A program made the position numbers and the translations under genes. A stretch of 64,000 bases of DNA from an uncultured Bacteroidales bacterium (lineage in GTDB: Bacteria > Bacteroidota > Bacteroidia > Bacteroidales > F082): NCBI GenBank assembly GCA_905233685.1, contig CAJOEZ010000004.1:1-64000 (forward strand). Reading direction: 5' to 3'. How positions within the stretch are numbered: the stretch's first letter is position 1; every line of letters begins with the position of its first letter. Positions 25,888 to 34,110 of the stretch are shown in pieces. Under the pieces are notes generated by a model that did no database searches, was not told the DNA's origin, and saw nothing but the letters and a program-made list of their open reading frames with translations.

Positions 25888-27552
25888 ATGGCAAAGAAAA
25901 ATCAAAAAACAGCGGCCCTTCGACAAGCTCAGGGGCCTAAAGCATACAACATCATTTTGGCACTTTTGACGGGCGGATTACTTTCGGCGGCATGGCCCAC
26001 TTGGGGCATCGCGCCACTGGTTTTCATTGGGTTGGTGCCTCTGCTGTTGGTTGAGGACCGCATCGCGCAAGGCGGCAATGGGAAGCTGTTTTGGCTCTCG
26101 TTCCTCGCTTTCTTGGTTTGGAACGTGGTCACGACATGGTGGGTTTGGAACGCCACGCCTGCCGCTACTTTGGCCTGGATACTGAATGCATTGTTCATGT
26201 CCATCGTATTTAATGTGTTTCACCTCACGAAGAAAAAGGTCTGCAACAATCCTTGGGGCAATTTCTTCCTCATCCCCTATTGGATGGCTTTCGAGCTGCT
26301 CACCTATTGGTGGTCCATCAAATGGCCCTGGCTCAATCTCGGCAATGTTTTCTCGACCTGCCACAAATGGGTACAATGGTACGAATATACAGGGGTAGCC
26401 GGAGGGACGCTTTGGATACTGATTGTCAACATATTAATCACAAATATCGTCCTGTTTTTCAAAACAAGGGCGACAAAACCACTTATAATTAATATAGGTG
26501 CAGAATTAATGGTGCTGTTGCTGCCTATCCTAATAAGCACAAGCATGTACAAGCATTACGAGGAGCAAGGCGAAAATGTGGAAGTTGTTGTGGTTCAGCA
26601 GAATTGCGACCCGTGGAATGAACAATTCGACTCAAAATACTACGACCAAGTCATCCAAAACAATATCAATTTGTCGCGGCCTTTGGTGACACCGAAAACA
26701 CGGTTCATCGTCAGCTCGGAATCGGCCATCCAAGAAGGCATTTGGCTGCACGAATTGGACCAAGTGCGTGCCTTGGAACAGCTTCACGGCTATATCAAGG
26801 AAATTCCTCAAGCTGCTTTCGTCATCGGCGGAACCACATACGAATGGGTGCCACGAGGCATGGAAGACGATTTCCCGGCGCGACAAATCGGCAACAGCGA
26901 CCGCTACTACTATTGCCACAACTCGGCACTGCTCATTGACACTGTCAATTTGCAACACCGCAACAAGTCGCAACTTACGCCTGCCGTGGAGGCCATTCCC
27001 GAATGGATGGGCTTTCTGAAAAACTACAGCATCACGATGGGCATCGCACGCGGCACCCTCAAAACCGACCCCGAGGCTAAAGTGATGACTTTTGACGGAC
27101 ACAAAGTGGGTGCGGCCATTTGCTATGAAAGCGCTTTCGGCGAATATGTCAGCCAATTCTGCAAGAAGGGCGCCGACTTGCTTTTTGTCATCACCAACGA
27201 CGGATGGTGGGGACACACGCCAGGATATCGCCAACACTTCGAGTTCTCGAAATTGCGCGCCATTGAGAATCGCCGTTGCGTAGCCCGGTCGGCCAACACG
27301 GGACGTTCCGGATTCATCAATCAGCGTGGCGATGTGCTTCAACAAACCCACTATTGGGTGCCTGATGCCATCCGCGAGACTTTAAAAGCCAACACGAAAG
27401 TGACCTTCTACGCCCAGCACGGCGATTATCTGAGCCGCATTGCCGTTTATCTTACCTTTGTGCTGTTCATCACCCTGATTGCCAAAACGTTGATTGATGG
27501 AATCAAGACCAAGAAAAATGCGCCTAAGGCGACGAAAAAGCGCAAAAAATGA
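25888..27552 (+). CDS. lnt: Apolipoprotein N-acyltransferase
   Basis: This enzyme adds the third acyl chain to the N-terminal Cys of lipoproteins in the inner membrane. The ATG at 25888 (MAKKNQK) is used; a TTG at 25867 overlaps the -7 box. Six or so membrane helices cover about residues 20-220. The nitrilase-like domain follows, with the expected triad: Glu in SSESAI, Lys in RNKSQL and Cys in GAAICYES. A last helix precedes a Lys-rich tail. Residues LRQAQGP near the N-terminus are encoded by a REP copy (25914-25937) placed just before the first helix. The stop overlaps the dus start by 4 nt. Confidence 0.9.
   Translation: MAKKNQKTAALRQAQGPKAYNIILALLTGGLLSAAWPTWGIAPLVFIGLVPLLLVEDRIAQGGNGKLFWLSFLAFLVWNVVTTWWVWNATPAATLAWILNALFMSIVFNVFHLTKKKVCNNPWGNFFLIPYWMAFELLTYWWSIKWPWLNLGNVFSTCHKWVQWYEYTGVAGGTLWILIVNILITNIVLFFKTRATKPLIINIGAELMVLLLPILISTSMYKHYEEQGENVEVVVVQQNCDPWNEQFDSKYYDQVIQNNINLSRPLVTPKTRFIVSSESAIQEGIWLHELDQVRALEQLHGYIKEIPQAAFVIGGTTYEWVPRGMEDDFPARQIGNSDRYYYCHNSALLIDTVNLQHRNKSQLTPAVEAIPEWMGFLKNYSITMGIARGTLKTDPEAKVMTFDGHKVGAAICYESAFGEYVSQFCKKGADLLFVITNDGWWGHTPGYRQHFEFSKLRAIENRRCVARSANTGRSGFINQRGDVLQQTHYWVPDAIRETLKANTKVTFYAQHGDYLSRIAVYLTFVLFITLIAKTLIDGIKTKKNAPKATKKRKK
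25914..25937 (+). repeat. REP family A copy in the N-terminus of lnt
   Basis: ggcccttcgacaagctcagg, continued by gggcc, has dyad ends ggccc/gggcc. Translated in frame as LRQAQGP, it adds to the cytoplasmic N-terminus. Confidence 0.75.
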
Positions 27553-28535
27553 GCGACACCCTGCTTTCCTTAGGCCCGTTTCAAGGCATTACTGACGCGC
27601 CGTTCCGCAATGTTTTCAAGCGGCATTTCGGCGGCATCGACAAGTTCTACACGCCGTTCTTCACGGGCATCCATAAAGAAGAACACGCCAAGAACCTGCA
27701 AGGTGAGGAAATCGACCCGAAATGCAACGATGTGGCAACGCTGACGCCACAAATCCTCAGCACTGACGCGGAAGAGATCCTGCGCTTCGCCAAACAGTGC
27801 AAACAACTGGGTTACACGGAAATCAACCTCAACATGGGCTGTCCGTTTCCAAGAGTGGCAAACAAAAAACGCGGTTGCGGGCTACTACCCTACCCCGACA
27901 TGATGAAAGCAATGTTTGAAAAGGTCTTTGAGGAAATAGACATCAAATTCAGCGTAAAATGCCGCTTGGGGTACTTCAGCCCAGAGGAAATTGACGCCAT
28001 CATCCCGATTTTCAACCAATTTCCGCTCAGCGAATTAATCATTCATCCGCGCATTGGGAAGCAACTTTACAAGGGCGAGGCTGATGTGGAACGGTTCAAG
28101 GCATTAATGCCTTACATAAATGCACCGTTGGTTTATAATGGGGATATTTTCTCGGTGGAGAGTTTTGGGCGTATCCGAGGAATTATCAATGGCAGCCCTT
28201 CGTCCCTTCGACAGGCCCAGGGGTCAAGGAGCGAAGTAAACCAGTTTATGCTGGGTCGCGGGATTTTGGCGAACCCGTTTTTGGCGGAGGAGATTAAGGG
28301 AGGCACATTTAATGCGCCCGAACGTACCGCGCGGCTTCATTCTTATGTCATTGACCTTTATGAAGACCGTCTGCACCACGCCGGTGGAAGCCCGAAGGTC
28401 TTAGGGCGCATGAAGGAATTGTGGTCTTATTTGATGTATTCCTTTGAAGAGCCACAAGTGATCTGGCGGAAAATCAAGAAGATTAATGCACTGAAAGAAT
28501 ACGAGGAAGCGGTAGAGGCGGTTTTCCGAGTTTAG
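27549..28535 (+). CDS. dus: tRNA-dihydrouridine synthase
   Basis: A flavoenzyme that reduces uridine to dihydrouridine in the tRNA D-loop. The FMN-binding TIM barrel has the start SLGPFQGITDAPFRN, catalytic Cys98 in NMGCPFP, the KCRLG segment and the phosphate-binding LGRGILANPF motif. Just before that last motif, about 15 residues (SPSSLRQAQGSRSEVN) are not found in the family's usual spacing and come from a REP copy at 28204-28225. The insertion lies at a loop next to the flavin phosphate site, so activity may depend on loop tolerance. Translation is coupled to lnt through an ATGA overlap. Confidence 0.88.
   Translation: MSDTLLSLGPFQGITDAPFRNVFKRHFGGIDKFYTPFFTGIHKEEHAKNLQGEEIDPKCNDVATLTPQILSTDAEEILRFAKQCKQLGYTEINLNMGCPFPRVANKKRGCGLLPYPDMMKAMFEKVFEEIDIKFSVKCRLGYFSPEEIDAIIPIFNQFPLSELIIHPRIGKQLYKGEADVERFKALMPYINAPLVYNGDIFSVESFGRIRGIINGSPSSLRQAQGSRSEVNQFMLGRGILANPFLAEEIKGGTFNAPERTARLHSYVIDLYEDRLHHAGGSPKVLGRMKELWSYLMYSFEEPQVIWRKIKKINALKEYEEAVEAVFRV
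28204..28225 (+). repeat. REP family A copy inside dus
   Basis: cccttcgacaggcccagggg differs by a few bases from the other copies and is read in frame as LRQAQG. It sits immediately before the codons for the FMN phosphate-binding motif. Confidence 0.7.
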
Positions 28536-28537
28536 CG

Positions 28538-30856
28538 TTAGCGCGAGCTGACCGTGTATTTCGTCACCTTGCCGTCTTTCCATGTACATTCCACCAACTT
28601 GCCGTCACGGGCGCATAGCCCTTTGAAATGGCCGTTTTTCCATACCGAAGGCAGAGCTGGCAACAACTCGATTTTTCCATCGTGGCTTTGCAACAGCATT
28701 TCGGCGATGCCTGCCGTGCCGCCGAAGTTTCCATCGATTTGGAAAGGCGGATGGGCACAGAAAAGGTTGGGGTAAGTGCCAGCGCGAAGGCTTCCGTCAG
28801 GCGCGATGACAGGTTCGAGCAGGTTTCTCAAAAGCCGATAAGCATGATCGCCGTCGCCGAGGCGTGCCCAGAAACAGATTTTCCATGCCCGCGACCAGCC
28901 TGTGCCTTCATCACCGCGACGCAATAAAGTCTGACGGCAAGCCTCCATCAATTCAGGCGTTTTGGTCAGGGTTAACATGGTGCCAGGATACAACCCAAAC
29001 AGGTGCGACACATGACGGTGCTGCGGCTCCACTTCCTTGTAGTCCTTCAGCCATTCCTGCAAATAGCCCTCCTCGCTGACCTGCATCGGCGGAAACTTCA
29101 ATTTCGCATTTTGCAGGCTATCGGCGAATGATTCATCGACTCCTAAAATGCCCGCCGACTGACAAACCGCATCATACAACTCACTGACAATCTGCACATC
29201 CATCGTGCTGCCCATGCACACGCTCGCGGTTGTGCTGTCATCAAGGTAGAATTCATTTTCGGGCGAAGTAGTCGGGGCGGTGACTAACCAGCCATGTTCG
29301 GGTTCTTCAATCATGGCATCGAGGAAGAACTGCGCGGCTTCTTTCATCAAAGGATAGGCCTTTTGCAAAAAAGCCGTGTCTTGCGTGAATTGATAATGCA
29401 GCCATGCGTGAAGGGCCAGCCAAGCCCCTCCCGTGTTGGTCGCACCCCACGAGGGATGCTCGCCGGGTGCCGTGAAGCCCCAGGGGTTACACACCACATG
29501 CGCTGTCCAGCCTCGCGCACCGTAAAATGACTGCGCCGTCTTTCGTCCCGAAGGCATCAGCCCTTCGGCAAAACGAATTAGCGGCAAATGCAGTTCCGAA
29601 AGGTTGCAGACCTCGCAAGGCCAATGGTTCATTTCCACATTAATATTAAGATGATAATCGCCGTTCCACGGGGTTTGTATCGTGTTGGCCCACAGCCCTT
29701 GCAGGTTGGGTGGCAGCAAATCCTCCCTCATGGAACTGATAAGCAAATATCGTCCAAAGTGAAAATAGCACACGGACAGCCACGGGTCATCGTTCACGAG
29801 GAAGTCCTTCCAATGGTCTTCCAAGGTAAGGTCTTGGTTTTCTTTTGGTTCGCCAATCTGCAACTCCACGCGGTCAAACAACTCATGGTGCGCATCCAGA
29901 TGGTCGTTTTTCACCGCCTCAAAGCCTTTTGCGACGGCCTTTTGCAGATGTACATTGACGTAGGCTTCGGGATTGTCGCACATAAAATCGGTAGCGGCAC
30001 AGAAGTAGATGATGGCTTCTTCGGCTTGTTTGACGATTACGGCTTTGGAGTAATAGTTCATTCCTTCAACCCCCTCGATGTTGCTGTCCAATTGACCCTG
30101 CATGATAACGCTGTCAGCATAGGTGAAGACTTCGGCTTTTTCGGGGCGGGAGAGGTTTATCGTAAAAGAAGAGCAGGTCGTTGAGCTTGTCGAAACGCCG
30201 TTTTTTTTCGATTCATTGTTTTGGGTCGGCCCTTCGACAGGCTCAGGGACCTTAACTCTTATTACCGCAACATCATCGTTTCGGGAAATGAAAGCCTCGC
30301 GCTCATAATGTTGCCCGCCTTTCTCAAAAGAAATCTTATGGACGGCATCATTGAGGCAAAGTGTTCGTTTATATTTGGTTACGGAATCATCATTGGGGTA
30401 TTGGTATTCTATGGTCATACTACCCAAAGTTTGAAAACAGCCAAACGGCACTTTCGCGCCCTGTCCGTGGCCCGAGCCTTCGCCTCCGCAGACAAAAGTC
30501 TCATACATCAGGTTTTGGGCTTCGTCGTTCTTGCCTTCTTTCAGCAGGCGTTGTATTTCAGGCAGCGATTCCAAAGCCAATGGATTGCTGTCTTCACTCG
30601 GCCCGCCCGACCATAAAGTGATGTCGTTCAGCACAATGGTTTCCTTCTCAATGCCACCGTCGGTCATCATGCCGAGATGACCGTTGCCCAAAGGGAAACA
30701 TTCTTCCCAGATTTGAGCAGGGGTTTCCATAATCAAGTTCCACGGCATAGATTGCCACGCTTCGCTCGCAATGACATGCCGTGAATCGGATTTCTCTTTC
30801 GTCTGGCAGCCCACCAATCCTACCAAGAGTATTATGCCAAGAATCCTCAGTTTCAT
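28538..30856 (-). CDS. GH95-family alpha-L-fucosidase lipoprotein with REP insertions
   Basis: A 772-aa exported enzyme (lipobox LVGLVGC) predicted to cleave alpha-1,2-linked fucose from host glycans. The N-terminal GH95 domain carries [14 protein letters not shown] and [13 protein letters not shown]. The (alpha/alpha)6 catalytic domain includes [22 protein letters not shown] with NVEMNHWP, whose Asn residues match the family's catalytic region, and [19 protein letters not shown] near the C-terminus. Two segments are REP-derived: [10 protein letters not shown] between lipobox and domain, and PEPVEGP...GVSTSSTT within the N-terminal domain. It starts 9 nt after the YfcC gene and is probably cotranscribed. 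It converges with dus with only 2 nt between them. Confidence 0.88.
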   Translation of the reverse strand: MKLRILGIILLVGLVGCQTKEKSDSRHVIASEAWQSMPWNLIMETPAQIWEECFPLGNGHLGMMTDGGIEKETIVLNDITLWSGGPSEDSNPLALESLPEIQRLLKEGKNDEAQNLMYETFVCGGEGSGHGQGAKVPFGCFQTLGSMTIEYQYPNDDSVTKYKRTLCLNDAVHKISFEKGGQHYEREAFISRNDDVAVIRVKVPEPVEGPTQNNESKKNGVSTSSTTCSSFTINLSRPEKAEVFTYADSVIMQGQLDSNIEGVEGMNYYSKAVIVKQAEEAIIYFCAATDFMCDNPEAYVNVHLQKAVAKGFEAVKNDHLDAHHELFDRVELQIGEPKENQDLTLEDHWKDFLVNDDPWLSVCYFHFGRYLLISSMREDLLPPNLQGLWANTIQTPWNGDYHLNINVEMNHWPCEVCNLSELHLPLIRFAEGLMPSGRKTAQSFYGARGWTAHVVCNPWGFTAPGEHPSWGATNTGGAWLALHAWLHYQFTQDTAFLQKAYPLMKEAAQFFLDAMIEEPEHGWLVTAPTTSPENEFYLDDSTTASVCMGSTMDVQIVSELYDAVCQSAGILGVDESFADSLQNAKLKFPPMQVSEEGYLQEWLKDYKEVEPQHRHVSHLFGLYPGTMLTLTKTPELMEACRQTLLRRGDEGTGWSRAWKICFWARLGDGDHAYRLLRNLLEPVIAPDGSLRAGTYPNLFCAHPPFQIDGNFGGTAGIAEMLLQSHDGKIELLPALPSVWKNGHFKGLCARDGKLVECTWKDGKVTKYTVSSR
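30175..30199 (-). repeat. REP family A copy in the GH95 gene, first arm
   Basis: Minus-strand ggcgtttcgacaagctcaac followed by gacc is translated as GVSTSSTT. It pairs as an inverted copy with the arm at 30228-30251. Confidence 0.7.
30228..30251 (+). repeat. REP family A copy in the GH95 gene, second arm
   Basis: ggcccttcgacaggctcagg followed by gacc is read on the minus strand as PEPVEGP. With the arm at 30175 it forms an inverted pair separated by 28 nt, adding about 25 residues to the protein. Confidence 0.75.
30743..30781. repeat. REP family C element in the GH95 signal/linker region
   Basis: The core attgccacgcttcgctcgc (30751-30769) is bounded by inverted hexamers cggcat and atgccg. 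On the minus strand it encodes [10 protein letters not shown] just after the lipobox. No other copy lies in this window, but the sequence type is a familiar intergenic repeat in many bacterial genomes. Confidence 0.65.
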
Positions 30857-30865
30857 AGTTTCGAA

Positions 30866-32476
30866 TTAAAAACCCGCCAACTCCATAGTCACCGTGGGAA
30901 TCAGCAAGATTCCGCCGAGGATGACCAAAACAAGGATGAATTTCCAGATGAAACGCACCCATTTGTCCCAGGGGATGCGAGCCACACCGAGGGCTGCCAT
31001 CAGCACGCCGGAAGTGGGCGTTATCATGTTAGTGAAGCCGTCGCCGAACTGGAAGGCCATCACTGTAGCTTGACGCGAAATGCCAATCAAGTCACTGAAG
31101 GGCGCCATGATGGGCATGGTTATGGCGGCTTTGGCTGAACCGCTGGGAATCACGATGTTAATCAAGGTTTGGATGCCGTACATGATTTCTGCCGAGGCGA
31201 TTTTTCCCATGTCGCTCATCGACTTGGAGAGGCCGTAAAGAATCGTGTCGATGATGCCACCATCCTGCAAAATGATGACAATGCCGCCCGCCAAGCCGAC
31301 GATAACTGCCGCCGAGAGGATGTCGCCCATGCCTTCGAGGAACAGTTTGGCGATGTCGCTCGCACTCTTGTCGACGGCCAAACCGCTGGCAATACCGAGC
31401 ACTAAAAACAGGGATGCGATTTCCATGATGTACCACTCATAGCCCAACACACCAACCACGAGAAAATAGACCGTAGCGAAGAGCAGCGTGAGCACGAAAT
31501 AATGCACCGTTTTGCACAAGGTGACGACACTCAAAAGCACAAACACCGCTGTCCCGATAGGCAGCAAGGGCAAGGTGGTTTCGCTGTTGCCAATTTTGAG
31601 GGTGGTTTGCGGATAAAGAATTGAAAATGTTATTAATACCGCCGTCAGTAAGGCAAACACAAACCATGCCTTGCGCGGCGTATGGCGTTCCATTTCCTCC
31701 TCTGGCACATCGGCCGTCTTGCGCCAATAGGCATCGTCCTCGTACATGATGGACGACTGCGGGTTTTTCTTGACTTTTCGGGCGTAGAGCAGCACAAACA
31801 CAATACCCACTACCGTCAAAATGGCCCAGCAGACGGCGCGGTAGCCGATGCCCGTAAACAGCGGAATGTCAGCGATGCCCTGCGCAATGCCGATGGTGAA
31901 CGGATTGAGCATGGCCCCCGAAAAACCGATGTGCGCGGCCACATACACCATGCAGAGGCCCACAATGCTGTCGTAGCCCATCGAAACGGCCAAAGGAATG
32001 ATTATCAGCGTAAAAGCAATGGTTTCCTCGCTCATGCCGAAGACACTCCCGAAAAGGCTGAACAGCAGCATCACTAAAATGATGACGATGTTATTCACCC
32101 CGATTTTGCGCATTAAGGCACTGCGTTCCAAGCGTTTGGTGAATTTCAGAAACGAGAGAATGCCCATGTCGATGGCGCGGCTTTTGTTCATGATCCAGAA
32201 TGCGCCACCTATTATTAATATGAAAACGATGATGTTGCTCTGCTTTACAAAACCCTTATAAAAGGCCGAAAACACTTGCCAAGTCTGCGGCTCAGCGTGG
32301 AACTCAGCGGCCTGAGCCTCAGGTAATTGGTTAGCATAATAGAAGGTCATCACAGTTTCACCATCGACCTGCTCGGAAACATATTTCCCCGGCGGGATAA
32401 TCCAAGTGAGCACCGCCGCAACGACGATGATGAAGAAAACGATGACGAAGGTATGTGGAACTTTGCGCTTTTTCAT
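30866..32476 (-). CDS. YfcC-family (DcuC-like) carboxylate or amino-acid carrier
   Basis: An inner-membrane transporter of 536 aa with about 12 hydrophobic segments. It starts with the family pattern KVPHTFVIVFFIIVVAAVLTWIIPPGKY and contains FSLFGSVFGMSEE, GFSGAMLNPFTIGIAQGIA and NIVIPSGSAKAAITMPIMAPFSDLIGISRQ, motifs of the C4-dicarboxylate/YfcC group. The substrate cannot be read from sequence; dicarboxylates or amino acids are candidates. It lies 30 nt after the BASS transporter gene and 9 nt before GH95. A minus-strand promoter ends only 5 nt before its ATG. Confidence 0.8.
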   Translation of the reverse strand: MKKRKVPHTFVIVFFIIVVAAVLTWIIPPGKYVSEQVDGETVMTFYYANQLPEAQAAEFHAEPQTWQVFSAFYKGFVKQSNIIVFILIIGGAFWIMNKSRAIDMGILSFLKFTKRLERSALMRKIGVNNIVIILVMLLFSLFGSVFGMSEETIAFTLIIIPLAVSMGYDSIVGLCMVYVAAHIGFSGAMLNPFTIGIAQGIADIPLFTGIGYRAVCWAILTVVGIVFVLLYARKVKKNPQSSIMYEDDAYWRKTADVPEEEMERHTPRKAWFVFALLTAVLITFSILYPQTTLKIGNSETTLPLLPIGTAVFVLLSVVTLCKTVHYFVLTLLFATVYFLVVGVLGYEWYIMEIASLFLVLGIASGLAVDKSASDIAKLFLEGMGDILSAAVIVGLAGGIVIILQDGGIIDTILYGLSKSMSDMGKIASAEIMYGIQTLINIVIPSGSAKAAITMPIMAPFSDLIGISRQATVMAFQFGDGFTNMITPTSGVLMAALGVARIPWDKWVRFIWKFILVLVILGGILLIPTVTMELAGF

Positions 32477-32481
32477 GGCGG

Positions 32482-32511
32482 CAAAGGTACAATTTTTTCC
32501 CGACCCTCAAA
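32482..32511 (-). promoter_or_regulatory. Promoter immediately upstream of yfcC, possibly leaderless
   Basis: Minus-strand TTTG (32511-32508) and TACCTTTG (32489-32482) have an 18-nt spacer, one short of the consensus. Only ccgcc separates the -7 box from the ATG. Confidence 0.5.
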
Positions 32512-33403
32512 CTTTTTTCCGGTCGTGCCGCCAAATCTGCCAGCTGTTGAACAGGTTTTGAAAAATGGCATAGAAAGCCATACTCACCGAGGCCAAGGGA
32601 TGCAGGTAATGGTTGGCCATCCAAATGCCCATAGCGGTGTTTTTCTGTCCGAGCAACTGGCCGCCCGCGATGGTGTCGCCGTATTTGTGGCCAATCCTTT
32701 TGCCAAGGGCGAACTGCACCGCGCAAAACAGTAGCGAAGCCACGGCAAGCCAAAGAATGACGTGCCAATTGCCCTCGCCGTGCAGGAAAATGAAATCGAT
32801 GGTTTGCCCGATGGTGAACAAGAGCGCCACCGACCACAGATAGAACGACAAACCCTTGTAACGGCTTAGGAAACCGTTCACCTTGGGCAGCCAAAGTTGC
32901 AAGGCCAATGCCACAAAAAACGGCAGTCCGATGACCACGCCCACACGCTTCAGGATGGACAAGAACGAGGCCATGAAAGACATTTCGGGATGCACGCCGA
33001 TGAGGGTGAAATAGGCAGGCGCGACGACTGAAATCACAAGGTTACCGATGATGGAGAACGAGGTCACCGTTTGGCGGTCGGCACCCAACATACAGCTCAC
33101 CACCGCCACCGAAGCCGCCACGGGACATAGCGCGGCCATCATCACGCCCTCGGCAACGACCGGCCTTGCACCCAAAGCGATTAATAACGAATACATGCCG
33201 ATGCTCACCACGACTTGGAACAGCAGAATCCATACGAACATAGGGCTGAATTTCAGCTTGCGCACATCCACCGCCGAAAAAGTGAGCAGTAAAATGCTGA
33301 AAATGAGGTAAGGCACGGCCACACTAAACTTGGCGCAGTATTCATGCAGCAACAAGCCCAGCACAATGGCAATCGGGAGGATATAGCTTCTGATTTTTTG
33401 CAT
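32507..33403 (-). CDS. BASS-family (bile acid:Na+ symporter-like) transporter
   Basis: A 298-aa membrane protein with about nine hydrophobic segments. The start is the ATG at 33403 (MQKIRSYILPIAIVLG); an ATG at 33424 would overlap the promoter area. The patterns VVAEGVMMAALCPVAASVAVVSCMLGAD and QLLGQKNTAMGIWMA are typical of the SBF/BASS fold, where they form the crossing helices at the sodium and substrate sites. Substrates in the family include bile acids, pyruvate and pantothenate, so none is assigned. It begins the minus-strand run with the YfcC carrier and GH95. Confidence 0.78.
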   Translation of the reverse strand: MQKIRSYILPIAIVLGLLLHEYCAKFSVAVPYLIFSILLLTFSAVDVRKLKFSPMFVWILLFQVVVSIGMYSLLIALGARPVVAEGVMMAALCPVAASVAVVSCMLGADRQTVTSFSIIGNLVISVVAPAYFTLIGVHPEMSFMASFLSILKRVGVVIGLPFFVALALQLWLPKVNGFLSRYKGLSFYLWSVALLFTIGQTIDFIFLHGEGNWHVILWLAVASLLFCAVQFALGKRIGHKYGDTIAGGQLLGQKNTAMGIWMANHYLHPLASVSMAFYAIFQNLFNSWQIWRHDRKKV

Positions 33404-33442
33404 CTTTTCTATTTGGGGCTGCAAAATTGCGAAAATTATGCT

Positions 33443-33450
33443 TATCTTTG
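33443..33450 (+). promoter_or_regulatory. -7 box for the nitroreductase gene
   Basis: TATCTTTG followed by CTGCC fits TAnnTTTG with the extended GCnGC. No clear -33 box is at the standard distance. The ATG is 21 nt downstream. Confidence 0.45.
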
Positions 33451-33471
33451 CTGCCTAAATCCAATTAAATC

Positions 33472-34110
33472 ATGAAGAGATTATTATTCATCCTCACTTT
33501 GGCCGTCATTGCCGCAGTTAGTTCGTGCAGCAACAAGAAAGTGGCCACTAACGAAGAAAACAAAAACGAAACCATCATGAACACCACTATGCAAGACCTG
33601 CTGACGCGCCGCAGCATCCGCAGCTACACCGACGAAGTGCCTCCACGCGAGGTCATTGAAGAAATCTGCAAGGCAGGCACTTACGCCCCCACGGGCATGA
33701 ACAAGCAAGCCCCCATCATCATTGCCGTCACCAACCGCGAAGTGCGCGACAGACTGAGCAAACTCAACGGCGCCGTGTTTGGCCCCGACAACGACCGCGA
33801 CCCGTTCTACGGCGCACCCGTTGTTTTGGTTGTTTTGGCCGACACTACCGCAGCCTTCACTTGGAAAGAAGACGGCTCCTTGGTCATGGGTAACTTGCTC
33901 AATGCGGCCCACGCCAAAGGCTTAGGCTCCTGTTGGATTCATCGCGCCAAGGAGGTCTTCGAGACCGAGGAAGGCAAGGCCATCCTCACCGACCTCGGCA
34001 TTGACGCGAACAAGTATGTCGGCATCGGCAACTGCATCCTCGGCTATGTGAACGGCGACTATCCCGAAGCCAAGCCGCGCAAGGAGAACTATGTCTATTG
34101 GATCGAATAA
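33472..34110 (+). CDS. Nitroreductase-family protein with lipoprotein signal
   Basis: An FMN-dependent oxidoreductase of the nitroreductase fold (RRSIRSYTDEVPPREVIEEICKAGTYAPTGMNKQAP, then GSLVMGNLLNAAHAKGLGSCWIHRAKE and a final GYVNGDYPEAKPRKENYVYW). The first 19 residues form a lipobox (VIAAVSSC), which would place it outside the cytoplasm; most family members are cytoplasmic. An internal ATG at residue 36 (MNTTMQDLL) would give a normal cytoplasmic form, so dual starts are possible. The next gene begins inside its last 20 nt. Confidence 0.85.
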   Translation: MKRLLFILTLAVIAAVSSCSNKKVATNEENKNETIMNTTMQDLLTRRSIRSYTDEVPPREVIEEICKAGTYAPTGMNKQAPIIIAVTNREVRDRLSKLNGAVFGPDNDRDPFYGAPVVLVVLADTTAAFTWKEDGSLVMGNLLNAAHAKGLGSCWIHRAKEVFETEEGKAILTDLGIDANKYVGIGNCILGYVNGDYPEAKPRKENYVYWIE

